Shown here one piece after another: positions 46,541 to 53,806 of a DNA stretch of 64,000 nt (its first letter is position 1; the number at the start of each line of letters is the position of its first letter). This stretch comes from JAABVD01 sp965204545. GTDB taxonomy: Bacteria > Verrucomicrobiota > Verrucomicrobiia > Opitutales > UBA2995. The position numbers were made by a program, and so were the translations under genes. The notes beneath the pieces were generated by a model. The model was not told the DNA's origin and did no database searches. It saw only the letters and a list, made by a program, of their open reading frames with translations. The stretch lies in NCBI GenBank assembly GCA_965204545.1, contig CBDBFA010000004.1:16946-80945 (forward strand). The letters run 5' to 3'.

Positions 46541-47494
46541 ATGATGAAACCTACTTCACGTCGAAAATTTATGGGGACGGCAACCGGGGCTGCCTTTGGC
46601 GCCAGCCTGCTGAGCGCGGACGGAGGTTCCAGCCCTGAAAGCAACAACATGGGTACGGCCAACTTCAAATATTGCTTTAATACCAGCACCATTCGCGGAC
46701 AAAACCTGGGCTTGATCAAGGGGATAGAAGTCGCGGCGGAGGCGGGTTACGACGCCATTGAACCATGGGTCCGCAACATTCGGTCCTATCTGTCGGAGGG
46801 AGGAACCCTCAAGGAACTGGATGCCAGGATCAAAGACTTGGGTTTGACGGTGGAAGGCGCCATCGGGCATGCCAAATGGATTGTGGATGATCCCCAGGAA
46901 CGAGCCACGGGTCTGGAAGAAGCCAAAAGGGACATGGAATTGATGGCGAAGATTGGAGGCAAGCGCATTGCCGCCCCTCCCGCAGGAGCGACGCAAACGG
47001 AAGGGCTCGATCTCTTCCAAGCTGCCGAACGCTATCGGGCACTGCTGGAGATCGGAGTGGAAACGGGCGTGACTCCGATGTTGGAGGTGTGGGGATTTTC
47101 CAAAAACCTGCACCGCTTGGGGGAAGCGGTATTGGTGGCCATTGAAAGCGGACATCCCGATGCCTGCCTTTTGCCGGATGTCTATCACATCTACAAAGGT
47201 GGATCGGATTTTACCGGTCTGAAAATGCTTTCCCGAACCAGCGTTCATGCCTTCCACATGAACGACTATCCGGCCGATCCGCCCAGGGAAACCATAGCGG
47301 ACAAGGATCGGGTTTACCCAGGTGACGGCGTGGCGCCATTGGACCGCATATTGAAGGATTTGGCTGGAATCAATCCCGAGATGGTCCTTTCCCTGGAACT
47401 CTTCAATCCAACCTACTGGAAACAGGACGCCTTGGAAGTGGCCAAAACAGGTCTGGCAAAATTGAAAGCCGCCGTGGTATCCGCTTTGGGCTGA
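46541..47494 (+). CDS. Tat-exported sugar phosphate isomerase/epimerase-like TIM barrel protein
   Basis: 317 aa. The N-terminus SRRKFMGTATGAAFGASLLS is a twin-arginine signal, so the folded protein is exported. The xylose-isomerase-like AP endonuclease family 2 barrel shows FKYCFNTSTIRGQN, AGYDAIEPWVRNI, a metal-site Glu in MLEVWGFSK, ACLLPDVYHIYKGG, AFHMNDYP and LSLELFN. These are the usual Glu/Asp/His/Glu metal ligands of sugar epimerases and inosose dehydratase-like enzymes. A periplasmic sugar-modifying function is likely; the substrate is unknown. Such Tat-exported barrels are typical of PVC bacteria. Confidence 0.87.
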   Translation: MMKPTSRRKFMGTATGAAFGASLLSADGGSSPESNNMGTANFKYCFNTSTIRGQNLGLIKGIEVAAEAGYDAIEPWVRNIRSYLSEGGTLKELDARIKDLGLTVEGAIGHAKWIVDDPQERATGLEEAKRDMELMAKIGGKRIAAPPAGATQTEGLDLFQAAERYRALLEIGVETGVTPMLEVWGFSKNLHRLGEAVLVAIESGHPDACLLPDVYHIYKGGSDFTGLKMLSRTSVHAFHMNDYPADPPRETIADKDRVYPGDGVAPLDRILKDLAGINPEMVLSLELFNPTYWKQDALEVAKTGLAKLKAAVVSALG

Positions 47495-47706
47495 AGGGTT
47501 CAGCTTCCAGGGTTTTCAGGTATTACGGGGTGACTTTTACGCCTTCATTTGGGCTTGCTCCGCGCCTTCACCAGGTTTTTTCTCCTTCTTTCATGGTGCA
47601 GCATCCTGTTTTCAGGTTTTCGGGTCCTGCCATGGATCCCATTGTCGTTTTACAGGAAAGCAGACCGTTTTCACTATTACCTGAACAATAAGACAGTACT
47701 TTTTTT
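47495..47706. other. Intergenic region of unique sequence
   Basis: 212 bases. Unlike most gaps it carries none of the shared repeat modules. It holds T-rich stretches and repeated TTTTCAGG words (about 47513, 47619) of no clear meaning. It should contain the promoter of the small membrane protein gene. Confidence 0.5.
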
Positions 47707-47946
47707 ATGAGCGAATCTCAGGCAAACCCTTCCCCAAGCATCAATTCCAAGCGTTTTTTATCGGACGACCAAGGGAACCCTTCCTCTATGCGTCTGATGT
47801 CGTTGTTAGCCTTGGTCGTCGCGGCAATATTGGCGTCCGCGCAAGTTTTCGAATGGGGATCGGACAGCGACAAGACCGAACTCGTTTTGTATTTCCTGTT
47901 GGCGGCGTTTGCGCCCAAGGCCATTCAGAAATTTGCTGAAAAATGA
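47707..47946 (+). CDS. Small membrane protein, hypothetical
   Basis: 79 aa. A polar N-terminus (about 1-27) is followed by two hydrophobic segments, RLMSLLALVVAAILASAQVF (29-48) and LVLYFLLAAFAPKAI (about 58-72), giving a hairpin in the inner membrane. The pattern GNPSSMRLMSLLALVVA recalls small holin-like proteins of phages, but there are no phage genes nearby. It precedes the antiporter gene by 97 nt on the same strand and could be co-expressed with it. Function unknown; the coding call rests on composition and an uninterrupted, well-placed frame. Confidence 0.65.
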   Translation: MSESQANPSPSINSKRFLSDDQGNPSSMRLMSLLALVVAAILASAQVFEWGSDSDKTELVLYFLLAAFAPKAIQKFAEK

Positions 47947-48043
47947 GATTGTCGATAAAATGGGGAAACTCATTTTGTGAGAACACTACTGCATTGCGGA
48001 TCGGAATCGGCCTTCGAGCCACCGGGATGAAGTTGACTTTCAC

Positions 48044-49666
48044 ATGATCCAGAATGCACTGCTGTCAATCGGCCTGCTGGTGGTCGTTGCCAAGTTGCTG
48101 GAGGGCCTGCTCCGGCGATTCCGGATCAATGCCATCGTCGCCTATACGCTGACAGGGATCCTTCTGGGGCCGGTAGCCGGAATCATCGAGCCGACCAGCG
48201 GGATGCATGTCCTGTTGGGTATCGGCATCTATCTCCTGTTCTTTCTCATCGGCCTGGACGAGTTGGACATTTCCAGTTTCATGGCCGCTATCCGCGGCCG
48301 CTACTTCGTCGCCGCAATCCTGTCCGTTCTCGTTCCCCTCCTCATTTCCATGGCGGTTACCTCGGACGTTTTCTTTGACTTCGGGCTGGGTCTCGACTTC
48401 AGCGCATCCATCGCCCTGGCCGGAATCCTTTCGCTTACCAGCCTGGGTGTCGCGGCCAAGGTACTGGTCGACGAGGGTCATCTCCGGGAGCCCATCGGGA
48501 TAAGAATCTTCATGACGGCGCTCATTGCCGAACTCCTCCTTTTGCTCATAGTGGGTTTCACCATCGGCGAGCATGGAACTGAAATGAGCTGGACCGGGGT
48601 TCTCTTCCTGCTGGCCAAGATCGCGGGCTTTACAGTGGTGACATGGGTGCTGGCGAGCCGCGTAATACCGCCCTTGATCATGATGCTGCAACGCATCCTC
48701 TACGTTCCGCAACTCTCCTTCGGTCTGATTTTGGGCGGACTTTTCCTTACCGTAGTAGGCGCTGAAAAGATGGGGTTGCACGGTTCCCTGGGCGCGCTCT
48801 TGTTCGGCGCCGCCTTGTCGGGGATGCCCTACCAGGTAAGCCGGGACATCAGCCCCGGCATGCGCAGTACGGCAGAGGGTTTTTTCGTGCCCCTATTCTT
48901 CGCTGCGGCCGGGCTGCACTTGAGTTTGTCCTTCACTGAATTGCCCGGGTTGACCATTGCTGCGCTCGCGCTCGTTCCCTTTGTCGGAAAGTTTTTCGGG
49001 GCCCTCCTCGGGGCTCTTGTGGCCCGGCTGGAAACACCCTTTGCACTTGCCACCGGGTTGATGGCCAAAGGCGTTGCTGAAGTGGCCCTGCTGCTCGTGC
49101 TTTTTGAGACCGGTGTCATTGGGGATGACATCTTTTCCCTGCTGGTATTGATTATGTTCGGCTATATCCTGTTGATGCCGCCGGCGATCAACGCGGTCAT
49201 CCACCGGTCAAAAACATCGGCCGAGGAAGAGCTTCCGGATCGTTTGCCGCCGGTTCTGGCCCGCTTCGCTCTCCAGGACATCACAGTGGGGGATATACTC
49301 GACCCCAAGCGCACTTTCGCCGAACCGGGACTGACGGTGCGCGCCTTCGCCCACAGGTGGATAGTTCCTCACCAGCAGGACTACATCGTTGTAGACAAGG
49401 GCGAGCTATCCGGAATCGTGTCCCTGGGTATGTTGCGCTACCTGCCCAAGGGAGCATGGTCGACCACGAAGTTGGGTAAAATGGTACGCCGCAACCCCCC
49501 GTGCGCCCATCCCGACGAACCGGTGGAGGATGTCCTTCAACGCATGACGGAACGCTCGCTTACGGTGATGCCGGTGGTGCAACGCGAGTCGGGCAAGTTT
49601 GTCGGGGCGGTATCGAGCCGGGACATTCTGGATCTCATCATCGCTGAAGCCAAGGGGACCGCCTGA
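48044..49666 (+). CDS. CPA2-family monovalent cation:proton antiporter with C-terminal CBS domains
   Basis: 540 aa. Residues about 1-385 contain some 12 hydrophobic helices of the Kef/GerN type (INAIVAYTLTGILLGPVAG, LFFLIGLDELDISSF, GILSLTSLGVAAKVL, ALLFGAALSGMPY, ATGLMAKGVAEVALLLVLFE). The tail (about 410-540) has paired CBS-like segments (VGDILDPKRTFAEPGLTV; VRRNPPCAHPDEPVEDVL), which in such proteins bind adenine nucleotides and gate transport. It exchanges K+ or Na+ for H+ across the inner membrane. There is no TrkA-N/RCK domain, which most Kef proteins have, so regulation is through CBS. Confidence 0.88.
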   Translation: MIQNALLSIGLLVVVAKLLEGLLRRFRINAIVAYTLTGILLGPVAGIIEPTSGMHVLLGIGIYLLFFLIGLDELDISSFMAAIRGRYFVAAILSVLVPLLISMAVTSDVFFDFGLGLDFSASIALAGILSLTSLGVAAKVLVDEGHLREPIGIRIFMTALIAELLLLLIVGFTIGEHGTEMSWTGVLFLLAKIAGFTVVTWVLASRVIPPLIMMLQRILYVPQLSFGLILGGLFLTVVGAEKMGLHGSLGALLFGAALSGMPYQVSRDISPGMRSTAEGFFVPLFFAAAGLHLSLSFTELPGLTIAALALVPFVGKFFGALLGALVARLETPFALATGLMAKGVAEVALLLVLFETGVIGDDIFSLLVLIMFGYILLMPPAINAVIHRSKTSAEEELPDRLPPVLARFALQDITVGDILDPKRTFAEPGLTVRAFAHRWIVPHQQDYIVVDKGELSGIVSLGMLRYLPKGAWSTTKLGKMVRRNPPCAHPDEPVEDVLQRMTERSLTVMPVVQRESGKFVGAVSSRDILDLIIAEAKGTA

Positions 49667-49696
49667 AGGCAGGATTTTACCTGTCTTGGCAGGCGG
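49659..49696. terminator. Hairpin between convergent antiporter and maf genes
   Basis: CCGCCTGAAGGCAGG (49659-49673) pairs with CCTGTCTTGGCAGGCGG (49680-49696) through outer CCGCCTG and inner CAGG stems with an internal loop. It includes the antiporter stop codon and sits 20 bases before the maf stop. No strong T-run follows on either strand, so intrinsic termination would be weak. Confidence 0.45.
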
Positions 49697-49716
49697 GACT
49701 GAGGAGGTTTGAAAAA

Positions 49717-50277
49717 TTAAAGCAGTTCGTGGCGCCTGAGCAAATCCCCGAGTTTTTCGAGGGGAAGCCCCATGATGTTGGAAAAGGAACCTTCCCAATG
49801 GTCGATCACCAGGTGCCTCCCCTCCTGTATTCCGTAGGACCCGGCCTTATCCAGAGGATTCACCAAATTGAAATACTCCGAGATAATGGCATCATCAAGG
49901 GGTTTGAAGGTTACCCGGCTGGTCACGGTCAGTAATTCATCTTTTTTTCTCTCCAAGTTCATCAGGCTTACCGCCGTATAAACCGTATGGGTGCGGTCGG
50001 CCAGGCGCTTCAGCATCTCCCTGGCTTGGCCGAGATCCCCCGGCTTGCCCAAAATCTCGCGGCCCAGCGATACCGTCGTATCCGAACCCAGGATCCAATC
50101 GGCCGGATAGCGCTCAGCCACCCAGCCGGATTTGATACGGGCATTGGTTTCCACCAATTCCCGCGGCCCGGGAATGTGGTTCATCTCCTCAACCTGGGCC
50201 GGGATAATCTTGAAGGGGATTCCCATCGATTCCAAGAGGCGTTTTCGGCGGGGAGAGCCGGAGGCAAGTATCAGCAT
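49717..50277 (-). CDS. maf: Maf-family nucleoside triphosphate pyrophosphatase
   Basis: 186 aa cytosolic enzyme. It has the Maf P-loop-like start LILASGSPRRKRLLESMGIP, the nucleotide-binding Glu/Lys region and SDTTVSLGREILGKPGD, TAVSLMNLERK, and DKAGSYGIQEGRHLVIDHWEGSFSNIMGLPL. Maf proteins hydrolyse non-canonical or excess NTPs (dTTP/UTP type in the YhdE branch, which the GYGIQ-like motif favours) and are linked to septum control. Lone gene, divergent from the NAD synthetase with 82 nt between starts. Confidence 0.92.
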   Translation of the reverse strand: MLILASGSPRRKRLLESMGIPFKIIPAQVEEMNHIPGPRELVETNARIKSGWVAERYPADWILGSDTTVSLGREILGKPGDLGQAREMLKRLADRTHTVYTAVSLMNLERKKDELLTVTSRVTFKPLDDAIISEYFNLVNPLDKAGSYGIQEGRHLVIDHWEGSFSNIMGLPLEKLGDLLRRHELL

Positions 50278-50359
50278 AAGGGCAGGTTCAGGAAAATGAA
50301 CCTGGATTGCAAAGCATCATCTTGCCCGATTAACCTTTGCTATCCATCTTCCTAGGAAA

Positions 50360-52000
50360 ATGCAAATCGGCATCGCACAGATCAACACCACCGTGGGCCA
50401 TCTGGAAGGCAATCGGATCAAAATCCTCCGCGCCTACAGACAGTTGTGCGGAAAAAGAGCCGAACTGGTCCTGTTCCCGGAACTGGCCGTCACCGGATAC
50501 CCACCGAGGGACTTGTTGTTCAAAGGCAGCTTTGTTCCGGATAATGAGGATTCTCTTCGGAAGATTGCCGAGCAGATCGGGGAGGTTCCCATGCTGATTG
50601 GTTTCGTTGAAGCAAATCCATCGGAAAAAGGGCGGGATTTCTTCAATTCGGCGGCTTGGTGCCGCGATGGCCAAGTGGAAAAAATATTCCGCAAGACCCT
50701 TCTCCCCTCTTATGACGTTTTCGACGAAGACCGCTACTTTCATCCTGCCGATGGACCCGGCACTCTTTTGTTCAAAGGCCTTAGGATAGGGGTAACGATT
50801 TGCGAGGACATTTGGACTCATCCGGAAATTGCAGGCGGAAAACGGTATCCGCTGGATCCCCTGCAAATACTGGCGGCAGGCCGGGTCGATCTGATCCTGA
50901 ATCTCTCTGCCAGTCCCTGGCACAATGAAAAAAACGACTTGCGCAACGCCCTCCTCAGAGAGGCTGCCAGACAATGCGGTTGCCCGGTGGTCTACTGCAA
51001 TGCGGTTGGCGGAAACGACGAACTGATATTCGACGGCCGCAGTCTGGCGGTCGATGCGCAGAGCCGGATCATGGCCGGGCTCGAAGCATTTCGGGAAGAC
51101 CTCGCGGTTGTGGCGCTGCCTGATGGACGGGACAATTTCGCCGCGACCTTTGTTCAATCCGAAATGAGCGATATCCACGACGCGCTCGTGCTCGGACTGA
51201 AGGACTACGTGCGAAAGTGCGGGTTCAAGCGGGTTCTGGTCGGCCTGAGCGGCGGAATCGATTCCGCCGTCACAGCCACCATTGCCCAGGCTGCCCTGGG
51301 AGCCGATAACGTCATCGGCATCAGTCTTCCCTCTGAGATTTCCAGTCAACACAGCAGGGAGGACGCCCGTGACCTGGCCCAAAACCTGGGCATCGAATTT
51401 CACTACCTTCCCATCGCCGGAGTAGTGGCGGCGGCCGAATCTGCTCTGAGCACACTATTCCAGGATCGGGAACGGGACGTCACGGAGGAAAACATCCAGG
51501 CACGCGCCCGCGGACTGCTCCTCATGGCCCTGTCCAATAAATTCGGAGCCCTGTTGTTGACCACCGGAAACAAGAGCGAACTCGCCGTAGGTTATTGCAC
51601 TCTCTACGGCGACATGTGCGGCGGACTGGCGGTCATCTCCGATTTACCCAAAACCAAGGTTTACGAACTGGCCCGGCATATTAACCGGAACCGTGAAATC
51701 ATCCCCCGATCGACCCTCGCCAAGCCGCCTTCCGCCGAGTTGCGGCCCGACCAGAAAGACGAAGACAGCTTGCCCCCTTACGATGTCCTGGATGCCATCC
51801 TCAAAGCCTACGTGGAAGAAGGACTATCCCGCCGGGAAATCGCCGAACTGGGGCACGATCCGAAACTGGTTTCCGATATGGTGCGAAAAGTGGATCTCAA
51901 TGAATACAAGCGCAAGCAAGCTGCTCCCGGCCTGAAGATAACTCCATTGGCTTTCGGGGTCGGGCGGCGTATTCCCATCGTGCAAAAGTATGTGAATTGA
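50360..52000 (+). CDS. nadE: Glutamine-dependent NAD(+) synthetase
   Basis: 546 aa, two domains. The N-terminal carbon-nitrogen hydrolase domain (about 1-255) has the full triad Glu41 (FPELAVTGYP), Lys112 (RKTLLPSYDVFDE) and Cys148 (TICEDIW), so it can free ammonia from glutamine. The C-terminal synthetase domain has the PP-loop 297-302 (SGGIDS) and LLLTTGNKSELAVGYCTLYGDMCGG. It makes NAD from deamido-NAD with ATP, the last step of both de novo and salvage routes. Length fits the short bacterial two-domain form. Confidence 0.95.
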   Translation: MQIGIAQINTTVGHLEGNRIKILRAYRQLCGKRAELVLFPELAVTGYPPRDLLFKGSFVPDNEDSLRKIAEQIGEVPMLIGFVEANPSEKGRDFFNSAAWCRDGQVEKIFRKTLLPSYDVFDEDRYFHPADGPGTLLFKGLRIGVTICEDIWTHPEIAGGKRYPLDPLQILAAGRVDLILNLSASPWHNEKNDLRNALLREAARQCGCPVVYCNAVGGNDELIFDGRSLAVDAQSRIMAGLEAFREDLAVVALPDGRDNFAATFVQSEMSDIHDALVLGLKDYVRKCGFKRVLVGLSGGIDSAVTATIAQAALGADNVIGISLPSEISSQHSREDARDLAQNLGIEFHYLPIAGVVAAAESALSTLFQDRERDVTEENIQARARGLLLMALSNKFGALLLTTGNKSELAVGYCTLYGDMCGGLAVISDLPKTKVYELARHINRNREIIPRSTLAKPPSAELRPDQKDEDSLPPYDVLDAILKAYVEEGLSRREIAELGHDPKLVSDMVRKVDLNEYKRKQAAPGLKITPLAFGVGRRIPIVQKYVN

Positions 52001-52026
52001 GGAAGGAAATCCCGGTTCAACCCGGT

Positions 52027-52389
52027 TTAACCGTCCAACTCGGTCAACTCGACGATGTGCCCATCGGGATCGTACAAAAACAATTGAAGGGCTCCGTCCG
52101 GGCGATGCTTGGGCCCCATATAGGCCACATTCAGGGCATTGAGGTGGGCCTGAGCTTCGGCCATATCGGCCACCCGGTAGGCGGTATGGCGATCGGGAGG
52201 AATGGTTTGGGTCGTAGACGACAGGATGATGTGGAGTTCCTGATCGGGGCCGGTTTGAAACCAGGCGCCATCAAAATCAAAGGCGGGCCGCGAGATCTGC
52301 CTGAGTTTCAATACGTCCCGATAAAAGCCTACACTGCGCTCCAGGTTGGATACATGGATGGCCGTATGATTGAGTTGATTGATCTCCAC
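52027..52389 (-). CDS. VOC/glyoxalase-superfamily protein
   Basis: 120 aa, one complete vicinal-oxygen-chelate domain made of two beta-alpha-beta-beta-beta units: LNHTAIHVSNLERSVGFYRD and TAYRVADMAEAQAHLNALNV, ending FLYDPDGHIVELTE. Metal ligands are plausibly His8 in the first unit, a His in RHTAYRV, and the terminal Glu in the VELTE motif. Such proteins include glyoxalase I, dioxygenases and fosfomycin-resistance enzymes, and the substrate cannot be told. It overlaps nothing, and its promoter shares 50 nt with the divergent PhoD-like gene. Confidence 0.85.
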   Translation of the reverse strand: MEINQLNHTAIHVSNLERSVGFYRDVLKLRQISRPAFDFDGAWFQTGPDQELHIILSSTTQTIPPDRHTAYRVADMAEAQAHLNALNVAYMGPKHRPDGALQLFLYDPDGHIVELTELDG

Positions 52390-52425
52390 AGGGGTGCAAA
52401 GGTTACTTGATCATATATTAAACCC

Positions 52426-52438
52426 CATACCCCCAAAT
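52426..52438. promoter_or_regulatory. Short motif CATACCCCCAAAT before PhoD-like start codon
   Basis: These 13 bases directly abut the ATG at 52439 and match the right arm of the palindrome at 19155-19169 in reverse orientation. Possible shared operator or chance match. Confidence 0.2.
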
Positions 52439-53458
52439 ATGCAAAGGTATTATTCCGCCGGATTCATTCTTTTCCTGATACCCTTCCTGTTTCCGCCTTC
52501 GCTGACGGCTTATTATCCCCAGGATTTCAGCCGGCCTCTGACATCGATAGCTTTCGGTTCATGTAACCGTGAGACGTTGCCGCAACCCATGTGGGAAGTG
52601 ATTCTGGCGGAAAAACCCGATCTGTGGATCTGGGGTGGTGACAATGTCTACGGGGATAGCCGTGATGAAGCGATCCTCCGCCAGACCTACGAAAAGCAAC
52701 TCGGCCGGGAGGAGTATCGGGCTTTCAGGGATAGGATACCCATTATCGGCCTCTGGGACGACCATGATTATGGCCAAAATAATACCGGCAAGTGGTACAA
52801 AACGAGAGAGGCCTCCCAACAATTATTGCTGGATTTTCTGGATGAACCCAAGGAAAGTCCACGTCGGCGCCAGCGAGGCATTTACACCAGTTACGATTTC
52901 GGGCCACCGGGTAAAATGGTAAAAATACTGTTAATTGACAATCGTTACCACGCCGATCGCCCGGGACCGGATGGCGACCTGCTGGGACAGGAACAATGGC
53001 AGTGGCTGGAATCAGAACTCGCCACCAGTCGCGCCCAGCTCAACCTGATCGTTTCCGGCATACAATTCCTGTCGGAGGAACACCCTCATGAAAAATGGGC
53101 CAATTTTCCCAAGACGCAGAACCGGCTCCTGAATTTAATTCGCAATAAGAAAATTGCCGGGGTCCTTTTTCTCAGTGGCGATCGCCACTTCCACGAGATA
53201 TCCAGGAAAGTCGATGGGGATACACCCTACCCTATCATAGATATTACCAGCAGCGGATTGACCCATCCCATGTTGTCATTTTCCGGTGAGCCGAACCGCT
53301 ACCGGGTTGGCCAAGTCTTCAATCAAAAAGGATTCGGGCTGATTAAAATCGATTGGGAAACACCGGATCCGGAAATCCGCCTACAAATCAGAGACGAAGA
53401 GAATAAAGTCAGAAATGAACTGAAACTGACGTTGGAGGACCTGCAGCCAGGCACGTAG
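52439..53458 (+). CDS. Secreted PhoD-like alkaline phosphatase/phosphodiesterase
   Basis: 339 aa from the ATG at 52439, chosen because a signal peptide follows (YYSAGFILFLIPFLFPP). The calcineurin/PhoD-type metallophosphatase motifs are present: FGSCNRE (Cys/Asn), WIWGGDNVYGD (metal Asp/Asn), GLWDDHDYGQNN, LIDNRYHAD and FLSGDRHFHEI. These ligate Fe/Ca in PhoD enzymes that release phosphate from phosphodiesters or monoesters in the periplasm. The sequence is closer to short PhoD-like phospholipase-type proteins than to Tat-exported B. subtilis PhoD; no twin arginine is present. The stop codon's last base begins a GGCGCCCAAGGGCGCC hairpin repeat. Confidence 0.9.
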   Translation: MQRYYSAGFILFLIPFLFPPSLTAYYPQDFSRPLTSIAFGSCNRETLPQPMWEVILAEKPDLWIWGGDNVYGDSRDEAILRQTYEKQLGREEYRAFRDRIPIIGLWDDHDYGQNNTGKWYKTREASQQLLLDFLDEPKESPRRRQRGIYTSYDFGPPGKMVKILLIDNRYHADRPGPDGDLLGQEQWQWLESELATSRAQLNLIVSGIQFLSEEHPHEKWANFPKTQNRLLNLIRNKKIAGVLFLSGDRHFHEISRKVDGDTPYPIIDITSSGLTHPMLSFSGEPNRYRVGQVFNQKGFGLIKIDWETPDPEIRLQIRDEENKVRNELKLTLEDLQPGT

Positions 53459-53806
53459 GCGCCCAAGGGCGCCAATTAGGAATTAGGAATTAGGAATTAG
53501 GAATTGGGAATTGGGAATTGGATCTCGCCAAGGCGAGATGGCATATCCGCCTTCGCCACCCGGCGCGGCAAGGATGCCGTCGCCCTACCGTTTACATTTT
53601 GAAATGGTAGGGCAAGAGCATCCCTGCTCTGCCGCAACATACGCCTTCAGACCCGGCGCGGCAAGGATGCCGCTGCCCTACCGTTCACGTTTCGAAATGG
53701 TAGGGCTATCGCGTCCCCGCGATGCCGTAACTTCGGCGCGGCAAGGATGCCGCTGCCCTACCGACCACACCCGGCGCGGCAAGGATGCCGCATCCCTTCT
53801 TCGGTC
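53459..53806. repeat. Repeat-mosaic gap with BIME-like hairpin array
   Basis: 348 bases between convergent genes. It starts with a GGCGCCC-AA-GGGCGCC hairpin (53458-53473) and continues with ATTAGGA then ATTGGGA heptamers (53474-53520) and a CTCGCCAAGGCGAG hairpin (about 53523-53536). The hairpin array at 53561-53799 fills the rest. No gene. Confidence 0.88.
53561..53799. repeat. Array of six GGTAGGGC hairpin elements in alternating orientation
   Basis: Units: 53561-53590 (minus), 53606-53634 (plus), 53654-53683 (minus), 53699-53727 (plus), 53734-53763 (minus) and 53772-53799 (minus, its GGTAGGGC end degenerate). Each has the GGTAGGGC flank, a stem of 5-6 pairs around TCCC or TCCT, and a closing GCC. 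Stem sequences differ (AGAGCA/TGCTCT, ATCGCG/CGCGAT, CGGCA/TGCCG) with pairing preserved. Two head-to-head pairs are separated by 15-base linkers ending GAAAT. The layout is like a bacterial interspersed mosaic element, and a convergent-gene position fits an mRNA 3'-end role. Confidence 0.88.

Noticed and set aside
47495..47706. Small RNA or riboswitch in the unique gap before the small membrane protein
   Set aside because: No recognisable conserved riboswitch core or strong terminator hairpin could be found by eye.
47707..47946. Prophage remnant suggested by a holin-like small membrane protein
   Set aside because: No lysin, integrase, structural gene or attachment site is nearby.
53561..53799. 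Possible CRISPR array
   Set aside because: Units are hairpins in alternating orientation with variable short spacers, not direct repeats of constant length with unique spacers, and no cas gene is near.
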